Source of the DNA: Flavobacteriaceae bacterium
GTDB taxonomy: Bacteria > Bacteroidota > Bacteroidia > Flavobacteriales > Flavobacteriaceae
Length of the DNA: 36,629 nucleotides
Assembly (NCBI GenBank): GCA_027490305.1
Contig: JAIXYI010000039.1
Coordinates: 1-36,629, forward strand
Reading direction: 5' to 3'
Shown here: positions 15,555 through 22,785 of the stretch, piece after piece
Layout of the letters: every line of letters starts with the position of its first letter
Numbering within the stretch: position 1 is the stretch's first letter
Program-made: the position numbers and the translations under genes
The notes under the pieces: model-generated
What the model saw: only the letters and a program-made list of their open reading frames with translations
What the model was told of the DNA's origin: nothing
The model's database searches: none

Positions 15555-16378
15555 TGGCTAAGAAAGAAAAAGGAGAAATGTCGTTTCTCGATCACCTCGA
15601 GGAACTGCGTTGGCTTTTGATACGCAGTACGGTGGCCATCCTGATTCTGTCGTGTGTGGCCTGGTACTTCATCGAGTTTATCTTCGACACACTGTTGTTT
15701 GGTCCGGCCGACCCGAATTTCGTCACCTATCAGTTCTTCTGTAAAGTGGCCACTTTTTTTGGTGAAGGGGAAAATGCCTGTACGACCGAATTCCATTTTG
15801 CCATACAAAACACCGACGTCGGGGGCCAGTTCTCATTGTTTATGTGGACGTGCATTACCGCTGGTTTCATCCTGGCCGTTCCTTATATTTTATGGGAAGT
15901 ATGGAAATTCATCAGTCCAGCCTTATATGAAAAAGAACGCCGGATGGCCGCTTCGTTCGTGATCGTCTCGTCGCTCTTGTTTTTCCTGGGGGTGTTGTTC
16001 GGTTATTTCATCGTAATACCGCTCTCGGTCAATTTCTTTGGCACTTTCATTGCGAGCGCTATAATCAAGAACGATTTCAATGTCGAATCGTATACGGCTA
16101 TGATCAAGACCTCTGCCATCGGATCAGGTATTGTGTTTGAACTTCCGGTGATTATCTATTTCCTCACGCGGATCGGACTTGTGGGCCCGGCTTTCCTGCG
16201 CAAACACCGCCGGATTGCGATTGTATTGATTCTGATCCTGGCTGCCATCGTAACGCCGCCCGAGATTTCAAGCCAGATTATCGTGTCGTTACCGATACTG
16301 GCCCTGTATGAAGTCAGCATCCTTATATCGGCCATTGTAGAACGAAATAAACTGAAGAATGAGCAACTTAGTCGATGA
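15554..16378 (+). CDS. tatC: Sec-independent protein translocase TatC
   Basis: 274-residue inner-membrane protein of the twin-arginine translocase. It opens with the TatC hallmark SFLDHLEELRWLLIRS, has six predicted membrane helices, and carries the conserved FISPALYEKERR segment and FELPVIIYFL in helix 4. A loop insertion between helices 1 and 2 (about residues 50-85, with two Cys) is longer than in E. coli TatC. It overlaps the preceding kdsD stop by one base and the following gene by 20 bases. No tatA/tatB is in the window. Confidence 0.95.
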   Translation: MAKKEKGEMSFLDHLEELRWLLIRSTVAILILSCVAWYFIEFIFDTLLFGPADPNFVTYQFFCKVATFFGEGENACTTEFHFAIQNTDVGGQFSLFMWTCITAGFILAVPYILWEVWKFISPALYEKERRMAASFVIVSSLLFFLGVLFGYFIVIPLSVNFFGTFIASAIIKNDFNVESYTAMIKTSAIGSGIVFELPVIIYFLTRIGLVGPAFLRKHRRIAIVLILILAAIVTPPEISSQIIVSLPILALYEVSILISAIVERNKLKNEQLSR

Positions 16379-16709
16379 TTTCAATGCCTATCGTTCGAAA
16401 ATGAACGAAAAACTGCTTGCCGACAACAACAAGATCGTCAAGCGGATTTTTAACCTTGACACGAATGCGTATGCCGAAGGCGCGCTTGATGTGAAAACGA
16501 AAGAGCTTCTAGGACTTGTTGCATCGGCCGTGCTTCGCTGTGACGATTGCGTCAAGTACCATTTGGAAACGTCGTATAAAGAAGGTGTCACCCGCGAAGA
16601 AATGATGGAAGCCATGGGCATCGCCACACTGGTCGGCGGCACAATCGTCATTCCACACCTCCGGCGCGCCTACGAATTCTGGGAAGCACTGGAAGAAAGC
16701 CAGGAATAA
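16359..16709 (+). CDS. Carboxymuconolactone decarboxylase-family (AhpD-like) protein
   Basis: 116-residue helical CMD-domain protein. The AhpD-type redox motif C-x-x-C-x3-H is present (C61-DD-C64-VKY-H68), so thiol-based peroxide or disulfide chemistry is more likely than lactone decarboxylation. The TKELLGLVASAVLRC and EEMMEAMGIATLVGG segments are family-typical. It starts 20 bases inside the 3' end of tatC, which implies co-translation in the kdsD-tatC operon. Its partner reductant is unknown. Confidence 0.88.
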   Translation: MSNLVDDFNAYRSKMNEKLLADNNKIVKRIFNLDTNAYAEGALDVKTKELLGLVASAVLRCDDCVKYHLETSYKEGVTREEMMEAMGIATLVGGTIVIPHLRRAYEFWEALEESQE

Positions 16710-16747
16710 TCGAACCACCGCGGCCTATAGAATTTTGTTAAAACCAC

Positions 16748-16777
16748 TTGTCGCAGCGGCCCGAAACGTTTTCTTTG
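16748..16777 (+). promoter_or_regulatory. Promoter TTG-N19-TTTCTTTG for lptB
   Basis: TTG at 16748-16750, 19-base spacer, TTTCTTTG at 16770-16777 (one mismatch to TAnnTTTG). The resulting leader consists almost entirely of the heptamer array up to the ATG at 16845. Confidence 0.5.
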
Positions 16778-16787
16778 TACCCTCTCT

Positions 16788-16844
16788 GACCACGAACCAC
16801 TGCCTGCCAACTCCTAATCCCTAACTCCTAAATCCCTAATTTCC
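16788..16844. repeat. Heptanucleotide array B directly before lptB
   Basis: Eight consecutive units end exactly at the base before the lptB ATG. Seven are 7-mers and one is an 8-mer. Units such as AACTCCT (twice), AATCCCT and AATTTCC form the consensus AAYYCCT; the first three (GACCACG, AACCACT, GCCTGCC) are more diverged. The same AACTCC-type unit, on the coding strand and next to an ATG, occurs in array A. Confidence 0.75.
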
Positions 16845-17588
16845 ATGATCCTAAGAGCCGAAAATCTCGTCAAGACCTACAAGAAACGAACGGTCGTTAA
16901 AGGCGTTTCCGTTGAAGTACGACAGGGCGAAATCGTGGGCCTTCTGGGTCCGAATGGCGCGGGGAAGACGACGTCTTTTTATATGATCGTGGGATTGGTG
17001 AAGCCGAATGCCGGGCATATTTACCTTGACCAGACGGAAATCACTCAGTATCCGATGTATAAGCGGGCCCAAAATGGTATCGGCTATCTGGCACAGGAAG
17101 CGTCGGTATTCCGGAAGCTGAGTATCGAAGACAATATCATGAGCGTGTTGCAGCTCACGAAACTTACCAAACAGCAACAAGAAGAGAAGATGGAGTCGCT
17201 GATCGACGAGTTCTCTCTCGGCCACATCCGCACCAACCGCGGTGACCTCTTATCGGGCGGTGAACGACGCCGGACGGAGATCGCGCGCGCGCTGGCAACC
17301 GACCCTAAATTCATCTTGCTGGATGAGCCGTTTGCAGGCGTTGACCCGGTGGCGGTGGAAGACATACAGCGGATTGTGGCGCAGTTGAAAAACAAGAATA
17401 TCGGTATCCTCATCACCGACCATAACGTGCAGGAAACCCTTGCCATCACTGATAAAACCTATCTGATGTTCGAAGGCGGCATCTTAAAAGCCGGCATGCC
17501 AGAAGAATTGGTGCAGGATGAGATGGTACGGAAAGTATACCTCGGACAGAATTTCGAGTTGCGGAAGAAAAAGTTGCATTTCGAGTAA
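16845..17588 (+). CDS. lptB: LPS export ABC transporter ATP-binding protein LptB
   Basis: 247-residue cytoplasmic ATPase that, with LptF/LptG, powers transfer of lipopolysaccharide from the inner membrane to the outer membrane. Walker A GPNGAGKTT (35-43), Q-loop region YLAQEASVF, signature LSGGE (136-140) followed by the LptB-typical RRRTEIARAL, Walker B ILLDEP (157-162), FAGVDPVAV and H-loop His193 (TDHNV). The partner permeases are not in the window. The leader carries a heptamer repeat running up to the ATG. Confidence 0.94.
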   Translation: MILRAENLVKTYKKRTVVKGVSVEVRQGEIVGLLGPNGAGKTTSFYMIVGLVKPNAGHIYLDQTEITQYPMYKRAQNGIGYLAQEASVFRKLSIEDNIMSVLQLTKLTKQQQEEKMESLIDEFSLGHIRTNRGDLLSGGERRRTEIARALATDPKFILLDEPFAGVDPVAVEDIQRIVAQLKNKNIGILITDHNVQETLAITDKTYLMFEGGILKAGMPEELVQDEMVRKVYLGQNFELRKKKLHFE

Positions 17589-17612
17589 GAACCAACGAAT
17601 GCTGAAGATGTC

Positions 17613-18059
17613 ATGGACGTTTTCGACGACCAAGCGACAGTAAAGGACGCCCTCGGGCACCTGTTCCAACAATATGGCATCCCATCCGATGCCTATACCG
17701 CTTCTCATTTTACGATTCCCGTTGGGCGCATCGAATTTCGGTTTCCTAATATTCCGGCGAGGGTCAAAGTCGCCCAGTTTCATGATTTGCATCATATTTT
17801 AACCGGATATCCGACTACCTGGCTCGGTGAAGCGGAAATTGGCGCATGGGAGTTAGCCACTGGTTGCCGGGGTTACTTTATCGCGTGGTTCTTGAACGGA
17901 GGTGCCGCTTTTGTTGGACTGTTCCTCAACCCGAAAGCCGTCATCCGTGCGTTTCGAAGAGGGTGGAAAACACCCACGAACCTCTACCACGACTTCGTGT
18001 ATGCGGACTTACTCGACCTTACGTTGGGCGAATTGCGTAAAAAGACCGGGATTTACTGA
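17613..18059 (+). CDS. Coq4-like protein
   Basis: 148-residue helical protein. Residues 57-73 read H57-D58-L-H-H61 then eleven residues then E73, an exact HDxxHx11E motif, the zinc site of Coq4 proteins of ubiquinone biosynthesis. Around it, KVAQFHDLHHILTGYPTT and GEAEIGAWELATG resemble Coq4, and the length is near the bacterial forms. Ubiquinone is not expected in flavobacteria (menaquinone users), so another lipid or quinone role is possible. It begins 24 bp after lptB and is probably in the same transcript. The stop overlaps the convergent gene by 7 bp. Confidence 0.7.
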   Translation: MDVFDDQATVKDALGHLFQQYGIPSDAYTASHFTIPVGRIEFRFPNIPARVKVAQFHDLHHILTGYPTTWLGEAEIGAWELATGCRGYFIAWFLNGGAAFVGLFLNPKAVIRAFRRGWKTPTNLYHDFVYADLLDLTLGELRKKTGIY

Positions 18060-18745
18060 GCCTCTGAGGCGGCAACGAACGGAATGAGAATCCGCACCAG
18101 AGCGGTAAGGAAAAAAGCCACCATTCCCAAACGGTAGATCAACACACCATGACGGCGGTCGGCCTCCTGATACAACGCTACCTTCCGTCCGTCGGGCAGT
18201 TTTTTCGTCAACTTAGCGAGCGAGAGTCCGATGAAAATGGCCGGAATGCCTCCCAGCAAAACGAAAAGATAACCCAGCGCCACCAGAAGGTGTTGCCTTT
18301 TCGAGGGTTGTGCCAGTTCTTCCAGGCGCTCTCGTTGTAGTTTTTCGATCACCGACGTGTCCATCAGATGCCCTCGTTCGGTGAGCAGGCGCTGCGCCAA
18401 CGTATAATCGATATCACTCCATTCATCCTTTTTGCGTATGACGTCGAACAACTCATCATCAGTAAAATCCCGTAAATAATGGTCCTCGGCGATCGCACTG
18501 TCGGCGTCGGCTTCCTCCATAAGTCTCTGGGCGCGTTCAAGTTCGGAAGAGGGAACCCGTACCTGGTATTCGTACACCGCAGTTTGATTGGCAAAGCTGG
18601 CATCGAACCGGGGTGTCGTATCGGTCAGGATAGCCGAAATACCGTTACGTTCCAACCACTCCGCAAGTTCCCGCGCAGGTGCCGGATCAATAAAGGTTGT
18701 TATGACCGCATATTCTTCAGCGGCGTCGTTGTTATCATTACTCAT
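18053..18745 (-). CDS. DUF2007-like membrane protein
   Basis: 230 residues from the ATG at 18745 (MSNDNNDAAEEYAVI). A longer open frame to 18844 exists but would translate a low-complexity Glu/Arg stretch encoded by repeat DNA, so it is rejected. Residues 12-78 (YAVITTFIDPAPARELAEWL..., YQVRVPSSELERAQRLMEE) resemble the small DUF2007 putative signal-transducing domain. A helical middle follows, then two membrane helices at about 152-175 and 202-224. It is downstream of the GH25 gene on the same strand, separated by heptamer array C. Function unknown. Confidence 0.75.
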   Translation of the reverse strand: MSNDNNDAAEEYAVITTFIDPAPARELAEWLERNGISAILTDTTPRFDASFANQTAVYEYQVRVPSSELERAQRLMEEADADSAIAEDHYLRDFTDDELFDVIRKKDEWSDIDYTLAQRLLTERGHLMDTSVIEKLQRERLEELAQPSKRQHLLVALGYLFVLLGGIPAIFIGLSLAKLTKKLPDGRKVALYQEADRRHGVLIYRLGMVAFFLTALVRILIPFVAASEAQ

Positions 18746-18756
18746 ATCCGTACACT

Positions 18757-18847
18757 TTTGTCCATTCTCTCTTTTCGTGTTCTCCGTCCGCTTTCTCCTT
18801 TCCTCTCTCCCCTCTCCTCTTTCTTCTTGCTCCTCGCTCCTCACTTC
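18757..18847. repeat. Heptanucleotide array C: 13 phase-locked pyrimidine 7-mers
   Basis: On the plus strand, thirteen consecutive 7-mers without a phase break, with consensus close to TTTCTCC (for example TTTCTCC, TCTCCTC, TCTCCCC, TTGCTCC, TCGCTCC). It is almost purely pyrimidine on this strand and purine on the coding strand of the flanking genes. It fills the gap between the DUF2007-like start (18745) and the GH25 stop (18841), running a few bases into the latter. Confidence 0.7.
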
Positions 18848-19671
18848 CCCAACAACCGCAACTCTTTCTTCGTTCCGTTAAAGATATTCAGATCGACCGT
18901 TCCGCTTATGCCGCTGACGTGGGCGCTCTCTGAAAACTGCCACATCAGCCAGTCGTCGTCTATTTCTTCCACAAAGAAATTGTAGTTGGCGATCCAGAAG
19001 GGATAGTCGGGAAAATCGTCGGCCAGGAAAGCGTCGTAGTATTTCTCGCCGGTGTAGATAATCGGCTTCATGTGGTAATGGGCCTCTACTTTATCCAGCC
19101 AGCGTTTCAGTCCTTTTTTCAGGCTGTCGACCGACTGGCTGGCGGGCACTTTCTCGATGTCGAGCACCGGTGGAAGGTCGCCTTTCCGCAAGGTTACGGT
19201 ACGGATGAAAAGATCAGCCTGTTTGATGGAATTCTCATCCGGGCGGTAATAATGATAGGCGCCTTTCAGGAGTCCGGCTTTGGCCGCCCCTTTCCAATTC
19301 CGTTTGAAAGCCGCATCCGGACGATCGCTGCCGGCCGTTGCACGGATGAAAACATATTCAATCGGAAATTGTTCGGCCACGTTTCGAACGCTGTCCCAGA
19401 CAATCCTCCCCTGGTATTCCGACACATCGATTCCAGCAGCGCGTGGTGCGTGTCGTTCGAGCACCTGGAACTCGCGGATACGCTGCAAACGCTTCTGTTC
19501 GGGCGTTTTGGCCTGTTTGTCGTTACGAAAGCTGAAGTAGTAGGCGATGGCATTCCGATAATGGAGAACACCTATTCCAAGCAGCAGTAAGAGAATGAGT
19601 ATAGGCAGAAAGCGCCACCACCGCCTTTTCGACGGGGCACGACGAGACCGCCTGACCGACCGCCGTTTCAT
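18841..19671 (-). CDS. Membrane-anchored GH25 family lysozyme
   Basis: 276-residue muramidase-type glycoside hydrolase. A very basic N-terminus (MKRRSVRRSRRAPSKRRWW) precedes one membrane helix at 21-36, so the enzyme is anchored facing the periplasm. The GH25 domain spans about 78-272: GIDVSEYQG at 80-88, FIRATAG near 108-114, GAYHYYRP, PVLDIEK with catalytic-type D171-x-E173, and a C-terminal IWQFSESAHV-like segment (LMWQFSESAHVSG). It likely cuts peptidoglycan during wall remodelling. Its ATG overlaps the stop of the upstream pssA-like gene (ATGA), indicating coupling. Confidence 0.92.
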   Translation of the reverse strand: MKRRSVRRSRRAPSKRRWWRFLPILILLLLLGIGVLHYRNAIAYYFSFRNDKQAKTPEQKRLQRIREFQVLERHAPRAAGIDVSEYQGRIVWDSVRNVAEQFPIEYVFIRATAGSDRPDAAFKRNWKGAAKAGLLKGAYHYYRPDENSIKQADLFIRTVTLRKGDLPPVLDIEKVPASQSVDSLKKGLKRWLDKVEAHYHMKPIIYTGEKYYDAFLADDFPDYPFWIANYNFFVEEIDDDWLMWQFSESAHVSGISGTVDLNIFNGTKKELRLLGK

Positions 19672-20420
19672 GCACCGGTAGCCTTATGATCGGATGCCAG
19701 TTTGTTTCGGGCTACCGATAACAGGATGTAAAAAAGGATGATGAGCGGTAGTGCCGTTACCTGTAACAGTAACAAAAGAAGTGCACATATCGCGAGAAAG
19801 AAAAATTGCAAGGCGTAGGCCTTAACATCAAATTTCTTGATTTTGAGCGAGAACAACGGCAATTCGGCATTCATGATCCAGGTGCTGAAGAGCGTGATGG
19901 CCAACAGCACATACGGATTAAGCAGCGCTTCGGTGACGACGATCGAATCGGATGTATTGCGCACGATCGGCAGGCTCACGATGAAAAGGCAGTTCGCGGG
20001 GGTGGGTAACCCGATGAACGAATCGGCCTGGCGCGTATCGATGTTGAACTTAGCAAGGCGGTAACAGGCACCCAATGTAATGAGGAAGGCCGAGAAACAA
20101 AACCACAGATAGGGATTCTCAAGTGACAGCACGTCTCCAAAATGCGTGTGTAACGCCGCCGTCATCATATAAAACATGGTAAGACCCGGTACGACGCCGC
20201 TGGTCACCATATCCGCAAGGGAATCGAGTTGCACACCCAGCGGTCCGGATACACGAAACAGCCGGGCGAGGAAGCCGTCGAAGAAATCGAAAAAAATGCC
20301 CAGGCCGACGAAGAACAAGGCCCAACCAAACTGGCGATCGAAGGCGAACAAAAGTGCTATACAGCCGCTTGCCAGGTTCAATAACGTCAGTAAATTGGGA
20401 ATATAACGTCTGATATCCAT
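19668..20420 (-). CDS. pssA: CDP-alcohol phosphatidyltransferase, probable phosphatidylserine synthase
   Basis: 250-residue integral membrane enzyme. The complete CDP-alcohol phosphotransferase motif is seen: D45-x2-D48-G49-x2-A52-R53-x8-G62-x3-D66-x3-D70. It starts MDIRRYIPNLLTLLNLASGC, as is usual in bacterial PssA of the membrane type, and has about eight membrane helices. It probably makes phosphatidylserine from CDP-diacylglycerol and serine, the precursor of phosphatidylethanolamine; phosphatidylglycerophosphate synthase is the less likely alternative. It is first in the operon with the GH25 lysozyme, with TACATTTG upstream. Confidence 0.88.
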   Translation of the reverse strand: MDIRRYIPNLLTLLNLASGCIALLFAFDRQFGWALFFVGLGIFFDFFDGFLARLFRVSGPLGVQLDSLADMVTSGVVPGLTMFYMMTAALHTHFGDVLSLENPYLWFCFSAFLITLGACYRLAKFNIDTRQADSFIGLPTPANCLFIVSLPIVRNTSDSIVVTEALLNPYVLLAITLFSTWIMNAELPLFSLKIKKFDVKAYALQFFFLAICALLLLLLQVTALPLIILFYILLSVARNKLASDHKATGA

Positions 20421-20436
20421 TTCGGAGGTTTACGGG

Positions 20437-20444
20437 CAAATGTA
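20437..20444 (-). promoter_or_regulatory. Flavobacterial -7 element (TACATTTG) for pssA
   Basis: Minus-strand TACATTTG, 16 bases before the ATG at 20420. The -33 position holds TGG rather than TTG. Confidence 0.45.
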
Positions 20445-20530
20445 GCACAATAACGCTATCGTTCCACCGTTTTGTATGTGTGATTTCGCCCGATACGGTG
20501 CGTCTTCCCTTTCGGAACCGCAAAAAAATG

Positions 20531-20538
20531 TACTTTTG
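20531..20538 (+). promoter_or_regulatory. Flavobacterial -7 element (TACTTTTG) for the PorV-like gene
   Basis: TACTTTTG fits TAnnTTTG and lies 29 bases before the TTG start at 20568. No -33 TTG is seen at the usual distance. Confidence 0.45.
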
Positions 20539-20567
20539 TCGCGGCTCCGGGCCATAAAAAAATTGCC

Positions 20568-21638
20568 TTGAAAAGAACCCTGATTGCGGCCTTCCTGACT
20601 GCCTCCGCGCTGGCGTCTGCCCAGACGGTGCGTAAGTATTCGAACGAGTTCATGAATATTGGAGTCGATGCCGCCGCATTGGGTATGTCGAACGCCGTTG
20701 TGGCAAGTACCTCTGATGTCAATGCGGGCTATTGGAACCCGGCCGGACTCGTGCACCTCGAAGACCACCAGGCCACCTTCATGCATGCCAGTTACTTTGC
20801 CAACATCGCACAATACGATTATGCGGCGTATGCCCGTCCGATCGACGACCGCAGTGCGTGGGGCATTTCGATGATTCGTTTTGGGGTGGATGACATCCTC
20901 AATACGACGGAACTCATCGACAGCGAAGGCAATATCGACTACAACCGCATCAGCCTGTTTTCCACTGCCGATTATGGCGTGACGTTTTCGTATGCCCGGA
21001 AACTGAAAGTACCGGGATGGCAATACGGTGTAAATGCAAAAGTGATACGGCGTATCATCGGGAAATTCGCCACTTCATGGGGATTCGGAGTCGATGTCGG
21101 TGTTCAGTTCGAGCGCAACGACTGGAAGTTTGGCCTGATGCTCCGTGACATCACGACCACGTATAACATCTGGGCAATCGACGAAGAGGAATTCGCGAAG
21201 ATAGCGGCGGCCATTCCCGACCAAAACCAAGAGCTGCCGGAAAGCACCGAAATCACGCTTCCCAAGGCGCAGGTCGGATTGTCGCGTAAGTTCGAATTCC
21301 ATAACGATATGTCGCTGCAACCTGCCCTGAACCTTAACCTGCGGTTTGAGCAAACGAATGATATTTTCTCGACATCCGCGGTGAGCATCGATCCGGCATT
21401 AGGCTTCGAGTTTGGATATACCGATTTGGTATTCGTACGGGCCGGTGTTGGGAACTTCCAGAACATCCAACAGATTGACGGCACCGACCGGGTGGGCTTC
21501 CAACCCAATGTAGGTGTGGGTTTCCGTTACCGCGGCATCCAGGTGGATTATGCACTGACGGATCTCGGTGACCAGAGTGCGGCGCTTTATTCGAACATCT
21601 TCTCGGTTCGGGTGGATCTGGGCATATTCCGCCGATAG
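20568..21638 (+). CDS. PorV/PorQ family outer-membrane protein
   Basis: 356 residues with a signal peptide (MKRTLIAAFLTASALASA, cleavage before Q19). The mature start NEFMNIGVDAAALGMSNAVV and ASTSDVNAGYWNPAGL are hallmarks of the PorV/FadL-like barrels of the type IX secretion system, where PorV helps deliver cargo to the PorU sortase. Alternating aromatic beta strands continue to the C-terminal SVRVDLGIFRR. It could be PorV itself or one of the paralogues common in Flavobacterium; no porU is nearby, so I prefer a paralogue. Start codon TTG. The DUF4105 gene starts 16 bp downstream. Confidence 0.88.
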   Translation: MKRTLIAAFLTASALASAQTVRKYSNEFMNIGVDAAALGMSNAVVASTSDVNAGYWNPAGLVHLEDHQATFMHASYFANIAQYDYAAYARPIDDRSAWGISMIRFGVDDILNTTELIDSEGNIDYNRISLFSTADYGVTFSYARKLKVPGWQYGVNAKVIRRIIGKFATSWGFGVDVGVQFERNDWKFGLMLRDITTTYNIWAIDEEEFAKIAAAIPDQNQELPESTEITLPKAQVGLSRKFEFHNDMSLQPALNLNLRFEQTNDIFSTSAVSIDPALGFEFGYTDLVFVRAGVGNFQNIQQIDGTDRVGFQPNVGVGFRYRGIQVDYALTDLGDQSAALYSNIFSVRVDLGIFRR

Positions 21639-21654
21639 TCGTATCTTCGCACTA

Positions 21655-22785
21655 ATGTCGCACCTTCGTTTCTTTTTACTCGTTTTCTTTGCGATGCTGT
21701 TGCCGCTGGGCGCGGCGCGGGCTGAAGCATTATCGCCCGATGCACGCGTTTCCGTACTTACCTGTGACACCGGTGACCAGTTGTATTCGCTTTTTGGCCA
21801 CACGGCCATTCGGGTGTTCGATCCGCAGTTGGGCATCGATACCGTGTATAATTTTGGGGCTTTCGATTTCAGCACGCCGAACTTCTACCTGAAATTTGTA
21901 AAGGGCGACCTGCAGTATTTCGTTACGACGGCATCTTATGGGGAATTCCTCTATGAATATCAGTATTTGGGACGTTCGGTCTACGAGCAGTTGCTTAACC
22001 TTACGCCCGCTCAAAAACAGCAGATTTTTGACCGGCTCGAATCTATTTTAGGATCGAACGAACGTTATTACACCTACAAATTCATCGATCGGAACTGTAC
22101 GACGATGGTAGCCGACATCATTACCGACGCGTTAGGGAAACCCTTGTCACTTGATGTTGCAGGAAAAGGAGAAACCAATCGCCGGATACTCTACGGCTAC
22201 CTGCAACGACAGTTCTACGCGAATCTCGGCATCAGTATCATGTTTGGCGCGAAGACCGACCGCGAGATGTATAAAGTCTATCTTCCATTGCAGTTTATGG
22301 AGAGCATCTCGAAAACCCGAAACGGATCGCTGCCCCTCACCGACCGAACTGTAACGGTGTATGAGGCCCCGAAAACCGAAAGCGAAACCTCTTGGTGGGA
22401 CAATGCCTACACCTATGCAGCGGTGATGCTGGTGCTAGCGCTGGTGCGAAACCGCACGGTCATGCTGACATGGTGGGTCGTAAGCGCTCTTTTGGGAACC
22501 TTTCTGGCTGTTGTGGGATTGTATTCGTTCCATGAGGAAGTGGCCTGGAATTACAATGCCTTCCTGTTTTCTCCGTTGTTCGGTGGCCTGGTCGTATCGT
22601 TGCTTTCAGTTGGAAAGAAAAACGTGCAGTTGTGGTGGTATGCAGCGGCGGGATGCCAGGTGTTCTATCTGCTATACATGCTAAATAAACCCCACCTATT
22701 GCTTTTGATGCCGGTTTTACTGGTAAACGGACTCTACCTTTTCAGGGTCTACAAAAGCAATCTTTTACTGCCCCCTGTAAAATAA
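21655..22785 (+). CDS. DUF4105 domain membrane protein
   Basis: 376 residues from the ATG at 21655 (MSHLRFFLLVFFAMLLPL, signal peptide to about residue 24); the frame is open further upstream but lies inside the PorV-like gene. The N-terminal exported domain (LTCDTGDQLYSLFGHTAIRV, YNFGAFDF, CTTMVADI) matches DUF4105, which has conserved His and Cys suggestive of a hydrolase. About five membrane helices form the C-terminal third. TATCTTCG (21642-21649) precedes the ATG by five bases. The 3' end overlaps the convergent sugar transferase by 21 bp. Function unknown. Confidence 0.85.
   Translation: MSHLRFFLLVFFAMLLPLGAARAEALSPDARVSVLTCDTGDQLYSLFGHTAIRVFDPQLGIDTVYNFGAFDFSTPNFYLKFVKGDLQYFVTTASYGEFLYEYQYLGRSVYEQLLNLTPAQKQQIFDRLESILGSNERYYTYKFIDRNCTTMVADIITDALGKPLSLDVAGKGETNRRILYGYLQRQFYANLGISIMFGAKTDREMYKVYLPLQFMESISKTRNGSLPLTDRTVTVYEAPKTESETSWWDNAYTYAAVMLVLALVRNRTVMLTWWVVSALLGTFLAVVGLYSFHEEVAWNYNAFLFSPLFGGLVVSLLSVGKKNVQLWWYAAAGCQVFYLLYMLNKPHLLLLMPVLLVNGLYLFRVYKSNLLLPPVK

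Noticed and set aside
15023..15808. Minus-strand open frame of 261 codons
   Set aside because: Antisense to the junction of kdsD and tatC, both of which are well supported.
18746..18844. N-terminal extension of the DUF2007-like protein
   Set aside because: It would encode a Glu/Arg low-complexity stretch derived from the heptamer array; the internal ATG at 18745 begins the recognisable protein.
20430..21023. Minus-strand open frame of 197 codons opposite the PorV-like gene
   Set aside because: Shadow of a gene with clear signal peptide and PorV hallmarks; also overlaps the divergent promoter region.
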